From: Stenogyne calaminthoides
Lineage: Eukaryota > Streptophyta > Magnoliopsida > Lamiales > Lamiaceae
Reading direction: 5' to 3'
DNA: 64,000 nucleotides
Assembly (NCBI GenBank): GCA_037126765.1
Contig: JBBCBC010000017.1
Location: 19,211,916-19,275,915 of the forward strand
A program made the translations under genes and the position numbers. The notes below the pieces were generated by a model. It was not told the DNA's origin, made no database searches, and saw nothing but the letters and a program-made list of their open reading frames with translations. Shown here piece by piece: positions 23,630 through 35,698 of this stretch. Position 1 is the first letter of the stretch. Every line of letters starts with the position of its first letter.

Positions 23630-26600
23630 ATGGCACAAAAGAAGGCTGACATTAAAAAAATTGAAAATCCTACGTCACGCCAACTTACGTACACAAAACG
23701 CAAGGAAGCCATCATTAAAAAGGCAAAAGACCTCTCAGTTTTGTGCGATACTGACGTAGGCCTCATCATGTTTTCGCCCTCTGAAAGCCTCACTGCTTTT
23801 GCAAGCAATGGAAGGTTATGAAGATGTTTAAATACTATTTTATTTTAGTTTAGTTAATTACAACAAATTGGAATGATTCAAAATATTAGAATTTTTTTTA
23901 AATGAAATCATTGTTGTTGGGTTGAGTTGGTTATTTTGTCGACCGCACCCTAAATTTAGCTAGGGTTAGAGAGCAAAAAAGTGTATTAATTAATAATTAG
24001 AATTGATGGACCTGGTGCAAATTATTTATTTATTTATTTATATTTGTGAATTAAGTATTCTTTTTAACTAAAATTCTTTTATTGTGTTTCAACAGAGTTG
24101 AGGAGACATTTCTCCGTCTTGTTGACATGCCTGACCAGCTCAAAGAAGGGTATATATATAATATATGTAATTTGGTGTAACTTTTTGTTTTTTACGTTGA
24201 AGTTGGAATTTAATTTTTTTTCATATTACATCAAGTATTATAATGAAAACCTAGTTGCTAAATTATCTCATGGGGTGGATCTCATGTACACCGTGCACTC
24301 ATAGTGCATTCTAGAATCGTGCAACTTGTTATAATGAAAAGTACTGCAACGTTGTTTACACTGAATCGTGCAATTTTTTTTTTATATTAATAGTTGCACA
24401 GTTCATTGTAAATAAAATACACTTTTCAATATAACAAGTTACGCGATTCTATAAAGCACTATGAATGCACGGTGCACCTGGATGCATACAAGATTTTAGC
24501 CTATCTCAATTATATATAGGATTAAACATGAAAGTTTAATTAGGGATTCCTACCATGCGGTTTAAGTCATGTTATTAATTTAATTCATTCTTTTTACATG
24601 CAGGAATCTGAATGATAATGAGGTATGCATGTATACAATCTTTCTCTATTTATAACATCATAGTTCGTTAAATTGTATTCTCGAGAATTTAAATAGAGTG
24701 TTATAATTGAAAAGGAAATAAACTTTTTTAATAAATTGTCTTATGATGCGTCTACATTTGCAGCTTTTGTCTCAAAAACTCAGGCAAATAAAGCACGAAA
24801 GAGAAATGCTCGAAAAGATAGCAGCGTAATCTCTTGTTCCATTCATTTTATATTATATTATTTTTAATACATACACGTGTTAATTAATTTATGATCTACA
24901 TTTTTTTTTAACAAAACCAAAATTTATGATCTACATTATTAAGAGTATGTCACTTGTGCAAGCACTGTGCAATTTAATTATAATTTTAAAATTTTACAAC
25001 TTATTTTTCTGAAATATTTAAAATATTTCTGCTGAAATATTGAACTTATTTGATGTAAAATAAATAGAACGTTTCAAAAAAAATTATATGTTTAAAAAAT
25101 GTATTTGATGCACGTGCATAAAAGATTTTGTCTATTATTAAATGTACATTATGTGTATTAAAGGTAATAAAATATGAGATGAATCACTATATTAAAATAA
25201 ATAATCTTATTTTGTATGCATTCAATAACATTAACGTTACATTTTCTTTGTTTGATGTGGGCACTCGTTTTTCTGTTGATCATCTACGGCTGACAATTCA
25301 GTATCGAGGTAACACTATATTAAATATTTGCTTTATCAATGATTTATCTACTACTCCCTCCCTCCCTCTCGGGATAACGTGCATGTTTACTATTTTCTCG
25401 TGTTTTAGCAAGTTAATTTTTTATTAGTATTTGAAATTATAAAGTGTTTTTTAAAAAGATATAGATGAGAGGTAGATATATCGTACCTCTCCTTAAAAGT
25501 AAATTATCATTTTAAATACTAATAAACAACTCACTCGTTAAAACTTGATAATAAAGATAGTATGCACATTATCTTGGAACTAATGTAGTACTTTTAATAT
25601 TAACTATATGTTAATGTTAATTATTTATGTTATTTAATATAATTTTTTTTTTTAAAAAAAAAGTAAATATCCTGTATACATCTATCATGCCAATTACATC
25701 ATGCAACAAATGTGTATAATTTAATTTTTTTAATTATTTCAGTAAAAAATATTATTTTTTTAGTACTACAATTATTTAACTAAAGAGTATTAGTTATTTT
25801 ACTTAAAAAAAACGATAGTCATACACCATTAAGTCTCTTGCAACTATGCACAAGAGATCAACTAAATTAAAATCTAATAGGATGTATGAAGCCGTTTAAA
25901 TATTGTTGTTCAAATTTAGTGTATTTTTAAAATATATTAACAATTTTTTTAAGTTATTTTATTAAAAAATACTGAAACATGCAACTATTTTTTCATATTA
26001 ATAGTTGGACGGTTCAGTGTAAACAAATTATATTTTTCAGTATAACAAGTTGCACGATTTTAAAATGCACTATGATTGCACGGTGCACCTAAATGCACAT
26101 GAGACCCACTCTTTAATATATATGAGGTTTGAAGTCATTTGAATATTGTTGTTACGTAAACTCGACTAATTGAACCTAATTATTTTATTAATAATTATAA
26201 AATTAATTATGCTTGAAATTTATTAATTAAATTCAGGAGCTTGAAGAAAAATTGAAAAAAATCAAAAGGCGACAACGCGAGGCGCAGGAGAAAATGAGGT
26301 TAGAATTCTGGTGAAGTCTCTTATATACACCAATTGAAGCGGTTCAATTCCTCAGTTTTACTTTTCGTATTTCATTGGTATTCCATTTTGTTGAATCTTT
26401 AACACATGAATCTAGAATATAATATTTATTGAATATTTTTTTTCATTTCACGTGTCATCTAATGAAACACCAATTATAAAACAAGTGATCTCATTTCCAA
26501 TTGAATTGGAGTTTATTTTTACTTCTCGGTTGTTTCACTAAAAATATAAGTTCTTAAGTATTAGTTTTTTTGAAAAAAAAAAAGTGTTTTTTTGCTAGGC

Positions 26601-27577
26601 AAATTATAGTTGTGCACAATTGGTGTACATGAGATGAACTCAAATAATTTTTCTCTATTGTCCATAACTTTATCTTTCTGAATTATAATAATCAAATGCA
26701 TATATTCATATTTAAGTATATAAAATAATAAATAAACGGAAATTTACTGAAATATATGTTAACAATTTGGCTAAGTCTTATATGCATCCAGGTGCATCGT
26801 GCACTTATAATACATTTTAAAAACATGTAATTTGTTTACATTGAACCCTGCAACTATTAATATGAAAAAAATTGTTACACAATTCAATGTAAACAAGTTG
26901 CATTTTTCAATATAACAAGTTACATATTTTTAATATGCACTATTAGTGCACGATGCACCTGAAGGCACACGAGATCCACTTTAACAATTTTGCTACGATT
27001 TTTTTTTTTTTTTTTGGCAGGTATTATAAACCTGATGTTGAAAAAATAAATTCTGTTGTAGAAGCTGGTGCTTACCAGCAGTACCTCGCAAGTGCCATTC
27101 AGCGCATACAACTCAAAGGTATGTATTCGACTTAATTAAAAAGAGTGGGTCTCATTTGTACCCGGGTGCACCGTGCATTTATAGTGCATTTTAGAAACAT
27201 GCAATTATATAATACAGAAACGTGCAATTATTTCAAACAGAAGCATACAACTATGTTCTCATATTAACAGTTGCACTTTTCTATGTAAATAAGTCACATT
27301 TTTCAGCATAACAAATTGCACGCTTTTAAAATGCACTATGGGTGCACGGTGCACCCGGTGCATACAAGACCTAGCCAATTAAAAATTATTCAATCTCAGT
27401 TGTGCTCCATTTTATTGGATCTATTTTTAATTAAGGTGTATGTATATGCGTGATATATAATATTATTCCTCATTTCAGTTATTTATTATTTGGTGTTAGT
27501 AATATTTTTAAATTAAGGTATGTGTATACGTGATATATAATATTATTCCTCATTGAGTTATTTATTCTTTGGAGGAT

Positions 27578-27624
<47 letters not shown>

Positions 27625-28140
27625 TTATTGTTAGGCTGGAAGTAAAAAAATGTCTCTAATTTATTAATTAGAAAGAAGCTTGTTCCTATATAATTAAGCA
27701 TCAATAGATTATATTATAATTAAGCATCAATAGATTATATGTGCATCAGGTGCATCGTGCAATTCAAGTGTGTTTTTTAATTCTGAAGTGTTCAACTTAT
27801 TTACATTGAAATGGTGAACATGTTTACACTAAACAAGTAAAACGTTTCAGTGTAAACAAGTTGAATGTTTCAAAAACACAAATTGCACGTTTCAAAAACA
27901 CACTTAAACTGAACAGTGCAATTGATGCATACAAGACTTTACCTTAGGCAAAGGCTCTACAAAATTGTACTACGGTATATGTTGATTCGTGTAGTTTCCT
28001 ATTATTTAAATATTTTTACGATATTTGAGTGGACAATCGTTGAAACCACATATATAGTATTTTCCAAACACTCACTCATTCTGTTTTCAGCTAAGTATGT
28101 GAAAGCGAATGAAGATGGATGCGAGCCTTTACCACAGTAG
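23630..28140 (+). CDS. MIKC*-type MADS-box transcription factor, short form
   Basis: Predicted exons: 23630-23814, 24096-24149, 24604-24622, 24764-24825, 25302-25308 (microexon), 26237-26298, 27021-27118, 28091-28140; 178 codons, all introns GT..AG. Residues 1-60 form a MADS domain (RQLTYTKRKEAIIKKAKDL, LSVLCDTDVGLIMFSP), which binds CArG-box DNA as a dimer in the nucleus. Residues 63-130 are an intervening, coiled-coil-like region (EELEEKLKKIKRRQ). YYKPDVEKIN..LASAIQRIQLK resembles the K-like region of the MIKC* P-clade (Arabidopsis AGL30/AGL65 type), known for pollen roles. The start replaces the usual MGRVK with MAQKK. Family members are usually well over 300 residues, so the C-terminus is missing or reduced. 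Without the 7-nt exon the frame breaks between exons 4 and 6. A divergent functional gene or a recent pseudogene; orthology not resolvable here. Confidence 0.8.
24275..24501. repeat. foldback MITE copy B (MADS intron 2)
   Basis: Left end GTGGATCTCATGTACACC, right end GATGCATACAAGATTTTAGCC, with an inverted GCACCGTGCACTCATAGTGCATT / GCACTATGAATGCACGGTGC arm pair. Fully within intron 2. Confidence 0.85.
24943..25128. repeat. foldback MITE copy C, degenerate (MADS intron 4)
   Basis: Retains the ACAACTTATTTTTCTGAAA..AACTTATTTGATGTAAA core and a GATGCACGTGCATAAAAGA end, but the arms are worn. The weakest member in this cluster. Confidence 0.5.
25302..25308 (+). other. candidate 7-nt microexon of MADS gene
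   Basis: TATCGAG sits between an acceptor AATTCAG and a donor GTAACA. Exon 4 ends in phase 2 and the next clear exon (26237) starts in phase 0, so one extra base modulo three is needed; seven supplies it, adding Ile-Glu before ELEEKLKK. No other splice choice I tried at either border restores the frame. Only transcript data can confirm it. Confidence 0.5.
25309..25967. other. MADS intron sequence, AT-rich
   Basis: Nothing recognised between the candidate microexon and MITE copy D. Confidence 0.5.
25968..26110. repeat. foldback MITE copy D, 3' half (MADS intron)
   Basis: Core AATAGTTGGACGGTTCAGTG and the arm TGCACTATGATTGCACGGTGC, ending GCACATGAGACCCACT. The opposite arm is missing or unrecognisable. 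Confidence 0.7.
26770..26980. repeat. foldback MITE copy E (MADS intron, reverse orientation)
   Basis: Left end GCTAAGTCTTATATGCATCC, right end GGCACACGAGATCCACT. The two distinct ends are swapped relative to copies B and F, so it is inserted the other way round. It ends about 40 bp upstream of exon 7 (27021). Confidence 0.85.
27144..27376. repeat. foldback MITE copy F (MADS last intron)
   Basis: AGTGGGTCTCATTTGTACCC at the left; GGTGCATACAAGACCTAGCC at the right; arms GGGTGCACCGTGCAT and ATGGGTGCACGGTGCACCC. It starts about 25 bp after the exon 7 donor. The best preserved copy. Confidence 0.88.
27584..27622. repeat. (AT)n microsatellite
   Basis: About 39 bases of alternating A and T in the last MADS intron. 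Confidence 0.95.
27737..27944. repeat. foldback MITE copy G (MADS last intron)
   Basis: TATGTGCATCAGGTGCATCGTGCA at the left, CAGTGCAATTGATGCATACAAGACTTT at the right, with the AACTTATTTACA core. Arms diverged. Confidence 0.7.
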
Positions 28141-28483
28141 TCATTGCAAGCTTGGCCAACACCGTCGCTGCTTCTGCAGTGCAACGCGACTCTCATTACA
28201 TTCTGCATCAATTAACTTTTTTCCATCTTATCTGCCAATCTGGCATATGCCACATTATTCTAAGTTACGTACGTACCAAGAACTCGTCCCATTTTGTTAT
28301 GTTTTACTTCTGGATTTATGATTATGAATGCTTCAAATACTTAATGTTCAAAATTGTCAAATCAAATTAAGGTGAATGAACCAATTTTTTGGTTGCATTT
28401 TAACCCTTATTCACAACGTAAACAATTATTTCAGCGCTAAAAGATCTTTATTTTTGGTGCAAAGAAGGTCAAATAAATGGCAA

Positions 28484-28650
28484 AAGTCTTGTATGCAATT
28501 CAATTCAAGTGCATTTTTAAATGTGCGATTTGTTTATGTTCAATTTATTTACATTGGAAGTGCAACTTATTTTACACTGAACAAGTTGAACGTTTCCAAT
28601 ATAAATAAGTTGCACTTTACAGAAATATACTTGAGTTGCACAAAACATCT
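28484..28650. repeat. foldback MITE copy H (downstream of MADS gene)
   Basis: AAGTCTTGTATGCAATTCAA at the left and TATACTTGAGTTGCACAAAAC at the right, with ACTTATTT/AAATAAGTTGCAC core arms. Lies ~340 bp after the MADS stop codon. Confidence 0.65.
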
Positions 28651-29087
28651 ACTCCAAATAAATTTTGTCTTTAATTGATCTGACTAAATTCATATTAATT
28701 TTTTTTTTAAAAAAAAAACATATAAAATAAATATAAGCTCGAATTTGGAGTTTTGTTCTAACCTTTCGCTCCAACGGCCTGACATGGAGCTACAACAAAC
28801 TCAAAGTTTTAAGATCTTAAAATCTTTCAAATAAACAGTCGGTAGTAATTAGATGTCTTTCTTGGATCAAAATACTATATTTTAACACTTAGATCATAAT
28901 TATTTTTCCTGCACCAGTTTAATTATATGAGTGCTGCAACTTTTTAATAAGTGTATATGCCATTTTATTGCAATAATATCGGAGGAGTTAAAAATTAAAT
29001 TCAACACTCAGTTACCAGTGGGACCGGTGCGGGGATACTGACGCCCTGTACAACATAACTTCAACGATATTAGATCATACTCTCTAC
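28651..29087. other. intergenic, no gene recognised
   Basis: AT-rich sequence between MITE copy H and the CACTA element. No motif seen. Confidence 0.5.
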
Positions 29088-29129
29088 CACTACAAAAAAA
29101 AACTGTCACTTAACGAAACGAGGGCACGC

Positions 29130-29560
29130 CCTCGTTAAATTGATTCAACAAGGAAATTAACGAGGATGAATAAATTGATTCAACGAGGGAATTAACGTGG
29201 ACAAATAAATTGATTCAATGAGGGAATTAACGTGGACAAATAAATTGATTCAACGAGGGAATTCACGAGGACGAATAACCCCCTTGATAATTTCCTCCTC
29301 CACCACAAAATATGTGTAATTTAAAGAGGGTGTTAGAGAGGATTTTAAAGAGGGATAACTGTTTAGAGAGATGGTTTTAAAGAGGGGAAATATCTCTCTC
29401 CAAAATGTGCGTCGGGAACTACTTAACGAGGGATTTTTTAAACCCTCGTTAAATTAAAGAGGGCTTTGGCGAGGGATTGACGCGTGTCAAATTGACAAGG
29501 GCCAGCTACCCTCGCCAAATTGGCGTCTAAAAAAACGCTCGCCAAACGCTCGCTAAAATT
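29130..29560. repeat. subterminal repeats of CACTA 1
   Basis: Four spaced copies of ATTGATTCAACGAGGGAATT-like words (29140-29270) and inverted CCCTCGTTAA / TTAACGAGGG pairs. In CACTA elements such repeats bind the TNPA-type protein. Confidence 0.7.
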
Positions 29561-31199
29561 TAGTGAGGAGGGCTAAAACACAATTTTAAAATTTGCAAAA
29601 CTTTCACTTGTAGCAGGAGTGGTACCGGGGACATCTTGTGGGCAAGTGAGCTAGCATTGATGTTAGGCTAGATGATTCATTTATTAAGTTTCTCACTTTT
29701 AATAAATATATATCATATATTTTCTATATTTTTAAAGCGGAAACTATGTCCTCGCTATTACCGAGGGCTATTACGGTCAATGACGGACATATGTGTCCCG
29801 GGCTGGGGGCACGTGCCCCCGCAGATTAAATTTGTAGTACTAATAGTATATCATATATATGGAACTAACATTTGGGCAATTAATGTCTAGTACATTGATA
29901 AATTGAAAATAACAACAATGTACATTTTGACTTTATTGGACATATAATTTGGCAAAAATGCCCCTCCTTTCTCTCAATTATTTCTTTTTTCATTTCTCAT
30001 TTCCCTATGTGATGACTTTTTTTGTGTCTTATTACCTTTTTCGTGTCTTGTCATTTTTTTCCATCTCTTTCTTTTTTTTTTCTTATTTAATATATCTCCT
30101 TCATTTTAATTAAATTTATAATATTGTCGTATATGTGCAGAGTGCATTTTTCATTGTTTATTTTTAGATTTTTCCATATTCAATTTTTATATTGTTATTA
30201 TTATATACTATATAAAAATTCTTATTATTGTTAAAAAAATTTATTTATTTCTTTAATTTAAATAAGTATTAATTAATAAGTACTTTTTCAATCTCATTTT
30301 CGTGTAGTAAAATAGAAAAAAAAAGAAAATATTTGACAATTTTTTTAAAAATATAATTATTTATTCTTTTTAATAATGTCAAATAAAAAATGCAAATACC
30401 TGTAAAAATAAAGTGTGCAGTAAAAAAAATTGCATATATTAAAAATCACATTGCATATATACTAAAAACATTTCTTATACACTAAATACATTGCATACAC
30501 TAAAATGCATTACATACACGTTAATTACATTGCATACACGCGTAAAACAAAAATTGCATACACGCGTAAAAAAAATAAAATTGCATACATGCTTAAAAAA
30601 TTATGTATACACTTAAACAATTGCATCTTCCCATTGCATATTTGGACTCACAAATTGTCAAATCCTCCCTTCATTGTTCAAAACAAACCATTCTTCCAAA
30701 CTAAAAGTTGGAATTTATGAACACACTGTTGCAAAAAAAATCCGCCATCATTCTCCCAACAAAATAGGTTTCCATTCTTCCCGGATCTGTCGTTCAAATT
30801 AAGAGATACTAAGATATATATACCTACGACTGCCACCAACAACACAAGTAACATACAGTATAAATCCCTAAATTAGAAGCTTTGAATCATTAAAAAATTT
30901 AGCTAAATATCCATCTCAATGTACAAGCCGAAAATCAGATGCAGCAGAATGTGGGAATTAAAAATGAATTTTAGCAGAAACGTTCCATCAGTTGAAATTA
31001 ACAAAATTTCGATTCTGGCGTCACAAAAAAAAAGAGAGCGTAAATTTACCAGAGATCTGATGGAGAAAAGAAAACAGGTGGAGTTAGATCTAAGGGAACA
31101 GGCAGGTGGTGGATGGGAGGCGGCGGGCCACCGCAGCCAAGTGAAGAAACTGGGTAAATGATTGAAGGAAGAGAGACAAGATTTAACCGGCCCTTTTTT

Positions 31200-31620
31200 G
31201 GTTTTTTCAGCCCTGCAACCACCTTCCCCTCGCCCCATATCCACGCCGCCGCCCCTCACAACCAACAGACCATCGTGCCACCCCTCCTCCAAATCCCCAT
31301 TGCCGCCCCCTTGCCGCCACCAAATACACACCGCCGCCCCCCACCTCTAGATCCGTCATCATCGCCACCAAAATAATCTCTAGATCTGTCATCACCACCA
31401 CCTTCCGCCACCGCCATCCGCCATCCGCCATTGCTATCCACCAAAATCACCACCAGAAAACCCTAGATCCCCCACCACCACAATATCCGCAAACATCCCA
31501 CCACAATATTCCCCCCCCCCCACACACACACACACACCCCGCTACACCTCCACCGCCACCATCCCCCGTCTCCACCGCCCCCTCACACAACCACATGCCA
31601 CATCTCCAGATTTTCTGTGG
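31200..31620. repeat. low-complexity C-rich block inside the hAT
   Basis: CCACC/CCGCC-rich DNA ending in a C-run and an (AC)n run near 31508-31535, then (GAGA)n. Several frames are open on both strands because of the composition (proline- or glycine-rich); no motif supports a gene. Confidence 0.7.
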
Positions 31621-32104
31621 AAATAGTAGAGAGAGAAAAGAAATGATTTTGAATTAATAGAGAGAGAAAGAGAGATAGAGTGTGTGTGATGAGAGAGAGA
31701 TATGGGAGAGTGTGTGAATACGTACTGGGTAAGGATGTGTAAGATGGTGTAAGAACCTGATTTGACAATTTTTAATTTAATTAATAAACACTAAACAACC
31801 CTGCATAAACTCAAGGGCAATCATGGTATTTCAAAACATGAAAAATGTACAAGACTTCTATTTTTCAAGGTGGATGTAGTGCATTGGTATTGGTTCCTAT
31901 TTTTGTGTACTACATTGCAATTACCCCACTAACATTTAGTTATATTATTGCAATTATAATCTAAATGTATTATATCAACCATTCCTCCCGCTACCAATGT
32001 ATATCCCGCATCCCACCTCACTCCTCCATACCTATTTTCATATTATATAAGTTATAATTAATTTTAGTATTAATTAGTTATATATTATTTAGGCCACTTA
32101 CTAT

Positions 32105-32137
<33 letters not shown>

Positions 32138-32142
32138 TATAT
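32105..32142. repeat. (AT)n microsatellite
   Basis: Alternating AT run with one break, inside the nested hAT. Confidence 0.9.
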
Positions 32143-32220
32143 AAACGGATGAAACATCAGTGAATAAATTTTTGATATTATTGATAACAAGTCGATCATG
32201 TAAATATTTCAAAAAATGTT

Positions 32221-32273
32221 AAATCTTGTATTGCAAGTGCACCGTGTCACTTGGATGCACATGAGACTCACTC
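32221..32273. repeat. foldback MITE copy I, short remnant
   Basis: AAATCTTGTATTGCAAGTGCACCG joined to TTGGATGCACATGAGACTCACT: both ends of the foldback family with the core deleted. Confidence 0.6.
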
Positions 32274-32664
32274 GTATAAAAACTCATAGGTGTCAATTGT
32301 AATAGACTAATTGTAATGTGAAAAGAATATTTTTTTTGATAACTCGATATCCAGCCCAATAACCGACTAATTCGGGGACCAGAACCCACCGTCCACTAGC
32401 GGGGGCCCCACTTCAATGTAAAAAGAATAATATATTAATGTATTTTACATTTGTATTTTTTTTGTGCCCCCATCCGTCCCTGATTACGGTGCTTGTTAAA
32501 GCATTCAATATTAACGAGGAAAAATTTATTGCTCGTTAACGCCCTCGTTAGTAACAAGGGCGCTGAAATCCCATTAATTTCGAGGGTTATCAAAACCCTC
32601 TTTAAAGTTCTTGTTATTAACGAGAGCTTTTATAGTCCTCATTAAATTACAGTTTTTTGTAGTA

Positions 32665-33472
32665 AATAACTACGATCAAACGATATTGAAATTAGTTTTA
32701 AATTTTAAGAAGGAAATCATAAGATCTATATTACCAATCACAGTATTTCCAAAATTCATGTGAAGAAAGGAATTTCGATGCTGGAAATAAAAAAGTAGTA
32801 CCACCGTCCTTCACCTTTTTCATAGCCATATATATCAAGATTAATCTCTCCTCCTAATTAAGCAAAAAAGTAGTACCACCGTCTTTCACCTTTTTCATAG
32901 CCACATATATCAAGATTAATCTCTCCTCCTAATTAAGCGCAGAAGATAAGGTAAAATATCTTCGAGGTCGAAAATTAAGCAGAATATTTTGTGAAATTTT
33001 AATTAAATTTATATACATAAATTAAAGGGAAAACTTATTTTTTTAGGACGTACAAGGAGTTGTGTTTTAAGGAAAATACTTTTACGAATTTAAAAATGTA
33101 GGATAATATATTTTAAAATATGTAAATATAAGAAGTATGTTTTAAAATGAAAACATAAATCGTTTTTGGGTAGATATCTTGCAAAAAAAAAAAAAAAAAA
33201 AAAGATCAAATCGGCATTGCTAGCTAGTTACTAGAAACCGCAATAGTGGCGGCGATTGCAGAGTTGGATAGAGGCGCCAACGTACTTATGTGTGTCGTTC
33301 GCAATATTGATCTAGAATTTAATGCTCTAGAGTTAAATTCTTGTTCGCCTCGAGTGCATTATTCTCATTTTGCATGGTCCTTCCATTTTAAAGCTCATCA
33401 CATAAAGTGATGGCATCAAGGTAACATTTGTGATGATGAGAAATTCGCTTATATGAAACAATATGAGATAGA
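32665..33472. other. intergenic; 75-bp duplication and A-run
   Basis: Contains the tandem duplication at 32789-32938 and a run of about 22 A residues at 33183-33204. No coding motif recognised. Confidence 0.5.
32789..32938. repeat. 75-bp tandem duplication
   Basis: AAAAAAGTAGTACCACCGTC..CTCCTCCTAATTAAGC at 32789-32863, repeated almost exactly at 32864-32938. Confidence 0.9.
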
Positions 33473-33614
33473 CAGTAGGCGGACCCAGAATTTTAAAACT
33501 GAGGGTACAATCAACAGATAATTATGAATGTTTAAACATAAATATTGTTTATATATAAATATAAGATATTCCATAAAGTTCAAACAAAAGTACAATTACA
33601 AGTTACAATTGAGT

Positions 33615-35698
33615 TCAACGAGTCTTCATTTTTTGAAAGCGGTCTATGACATCATCATCGGAAATTTGTAGAAACAAATCTTTCTCAATGAAAGTGGCCA
33701 AACAATCATTTAGTAATGCTATTTCGCAACTTATTTTTGACATAAGTCATTCCGGAAAATACTCTTTCCACTCCTGCAGTAGCGACGGGGAGAATCAACA
33801 CCAACTTGATTAGCAAATAAACTGCTGGATAACTCATATGCTTCATTGTTTCTACAAGCCTCATCGAAAGGTCACCAAGATCATGCAAATCTGCAAATCT
33901 ATCATCTCTTCTCATATCTTTAATATATATATCAAGGTAGCATCCAAAATTAATCAAATCAGTACCTGAAAATTCAAATACGGAAACATATCACCTCTTT
34001 GCAAATTTTCAGTAAGTTTATGATGTTAATATTCAAGACTTTACAAATTAATACCTGAATATTCAGATGGATAAAATGTGGCAAGTTTAAGTATTTTCTC
34101 CTTGTCATAAGAAGAAAACCCATCTCGAGGGCTCAAGCAAAACATGCACGTAGCAACTCCATATTAATCTCATCAAATCTTTCTTTGAGCTCACTAACTT
34201 GTAAATCAATTACCCCTATAAAAGTTTCATTTCAAAAATGTTGGAGGTTCATCTCTTGTTGAACAAAGCGTTTTGACCTTCCTCGTAACTTATAAGAAGC
34301 ATCCATATCGGGAACTGCAATGTCATATTTAGTGCAAAATGAAGTGACATCGTTCCAGATAGTTTCCCATCCGCAATCTCTTGTTTCTTGCAACAACTGT
34401 TTCATTAATGAAACGAGAGACATGACATTAACGATATTTTGTTCTCTTCTTTGCAAAGCAACACACAAATCATTATTGTACCCAAAAATAGTCAACATCA
34501 AGTGTGCCATGAAAACAAAATCAAATGACTCCAATGAGTACAAAATGACTTGAGCTTTGATCTGATCTTCTGAACTCGAAGCCTTCTCCCAATCATCACA
34601 AGTACCTCAACTAATGTTGGAAACATTTGGATAACATTCAAAAGAGTTTTATGATGAGATCCCCAACGAGTATCACCGGGTCTTTTCAACCCTAGCTCTT
34701 GATTCAAACCCGATCCACTCTCAAGTTCACCTAATCTAAGGCTTGAGCAACCTTTTGAGCTTAACTTACTGGGATCATTTCTCTTCGCTTACAAGAAACT
34801 CCAACCACATTCAATAAGTTTGTAAGTGTTTCAAAATGCCAACTACAATCCTTATTCTTTCTAGCAACGACAACTAGTGTTAATTGAAGTTGATGAGCAA
34901 AACAATGAACATAATAAGCACATGGAGTATCCTTCATAAACAAAGTCCTAAGTCCATTTATCTCACCTCTCATGTTGCTAGCCCCATCATACCCTTGACC
35001 TCGAATCTTTAGATGGACTCAATGAGTGCTCCATAAGAAAAGATATTATTGCATCTTTAAGTGCCAAAGCAGTGGTGTCACCAACATGTACAAGCCCAAG
35101 AAATCGTTCAACTATCATTCCTGTTTTACCATCAACAAAGCGCAAACTAAGAGCTAGTTGTTCCTTTTGAGCCACATCAGCTAAAATACTAAAGTAGTCA
35201 TCACCAAGCCCTTCTATGATGCACTTAGTTGTTTCTTTAGCACAACAATTGATAAGATATTTTTGAATTTTGGGGGACGTCATTTGATTGTTTCCTGGAG
35301 CATTTTCAAAAATGACTTTTTTGACACTTCCATTGTGTTCTCCTAGCCACTTCAAAAGCTAAAGAAAATTTCCCCTACTATTTGACTCTCCACTTTCATC
35401 ATGTCCACGACATGCCAACCCTTGGCGTAAAAGAAACCTCAAACAAGTAAGTGAAGCTCTTAAACGAGTTTCATACTCACAGCGAATCATATCACTTGCA
35501 TTATCAAAAACATGCACAATAAATTTATTTTTTGAGTCTCTTAAATTCACATACTTTTCATATGCAAGATTATGAATACTTTTAACCCCACCAACATGCT
35601 TCTCAAATCTATCTGGTTTATTCCATGATTTAAATCATCCATTAACAAATGCATCTCCCCCACACTAATTTCCACATCATTCTTGAACAAGTAACAAA
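33615..35698 (-). pseudogene. hAT transposase, middle and C-terminal part
   Basis: In order on the - strand: CYLFKNDVEI just after the CACTA insertion, DNASDMIRCEYETRLRASL (35359-35550), KWLGEHNGSVKKVI..ENAPGNNQMTSPKIQKYLI (34987-35355), VHCFAHQLQLTLV (34761-34973), GDTRWGSHHKTLL (34498-34707). The C-terminal dimerisation region contains LVLILPVATAGVERVFSGM and NSITK, ending at 33615-33617. This matches the TTF/MYM-type hAT transposase family. It is broken by at least one in-frame stop (near 35356) and several frameshifts, so it is inactive. Confidence 0.88.

Larger units (their letters stand above)
29778..32482. mobile_element. non-autonomous hAT nested in CACTA 1
   Basis: Ends CAATGACGGACATATGTGTC and, inverted at the right, CAGGGACGGATGGGGGCAC. 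Flanked by a perfect 8-bp TSD ATTACGGT (29770-29777 and 32483-32490), the length made by hAT transposase. 2.7 kb, with no transposase motif. The interior includes GCATACACGCGTAAAA-type repeats (30480-30620), a CCACC/CCGCC-rich block (31200-31600) and an (AT)n run. Confidence 0.82.
29088..32664. mobile_element. CACTA element 1, non-autonomous, with nested hAT
   Basis: Left end CACTACAAAAAAAAACTG, right end CAGTTTTTTGTAGTA (final base altered from G). Subterminal regions carry many CCCTCGTTAA / TTAACGAGGG words in both orientations, the repeat pattern expected of CACTA ends. No transposase is seen. The 3-bp TSD cannot be matched (TAC left, AAT right). Excluding the hAT at 29778-32482 the element is under 0.9 kb. 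Confidence 0.72.

Noticed and set aside
30903..31431. Gly/Trp- and Pro-rich open frames on both strands
   Set aside because: Low-complexity CCACC/CCGCC DNA keeps several frames open; no domain or splice context.
33183..33204. A-run as a retroposon tail
   Set aside because: No RNA-polymerase-III boxes, gene similarity or TSD could be seen upstream.
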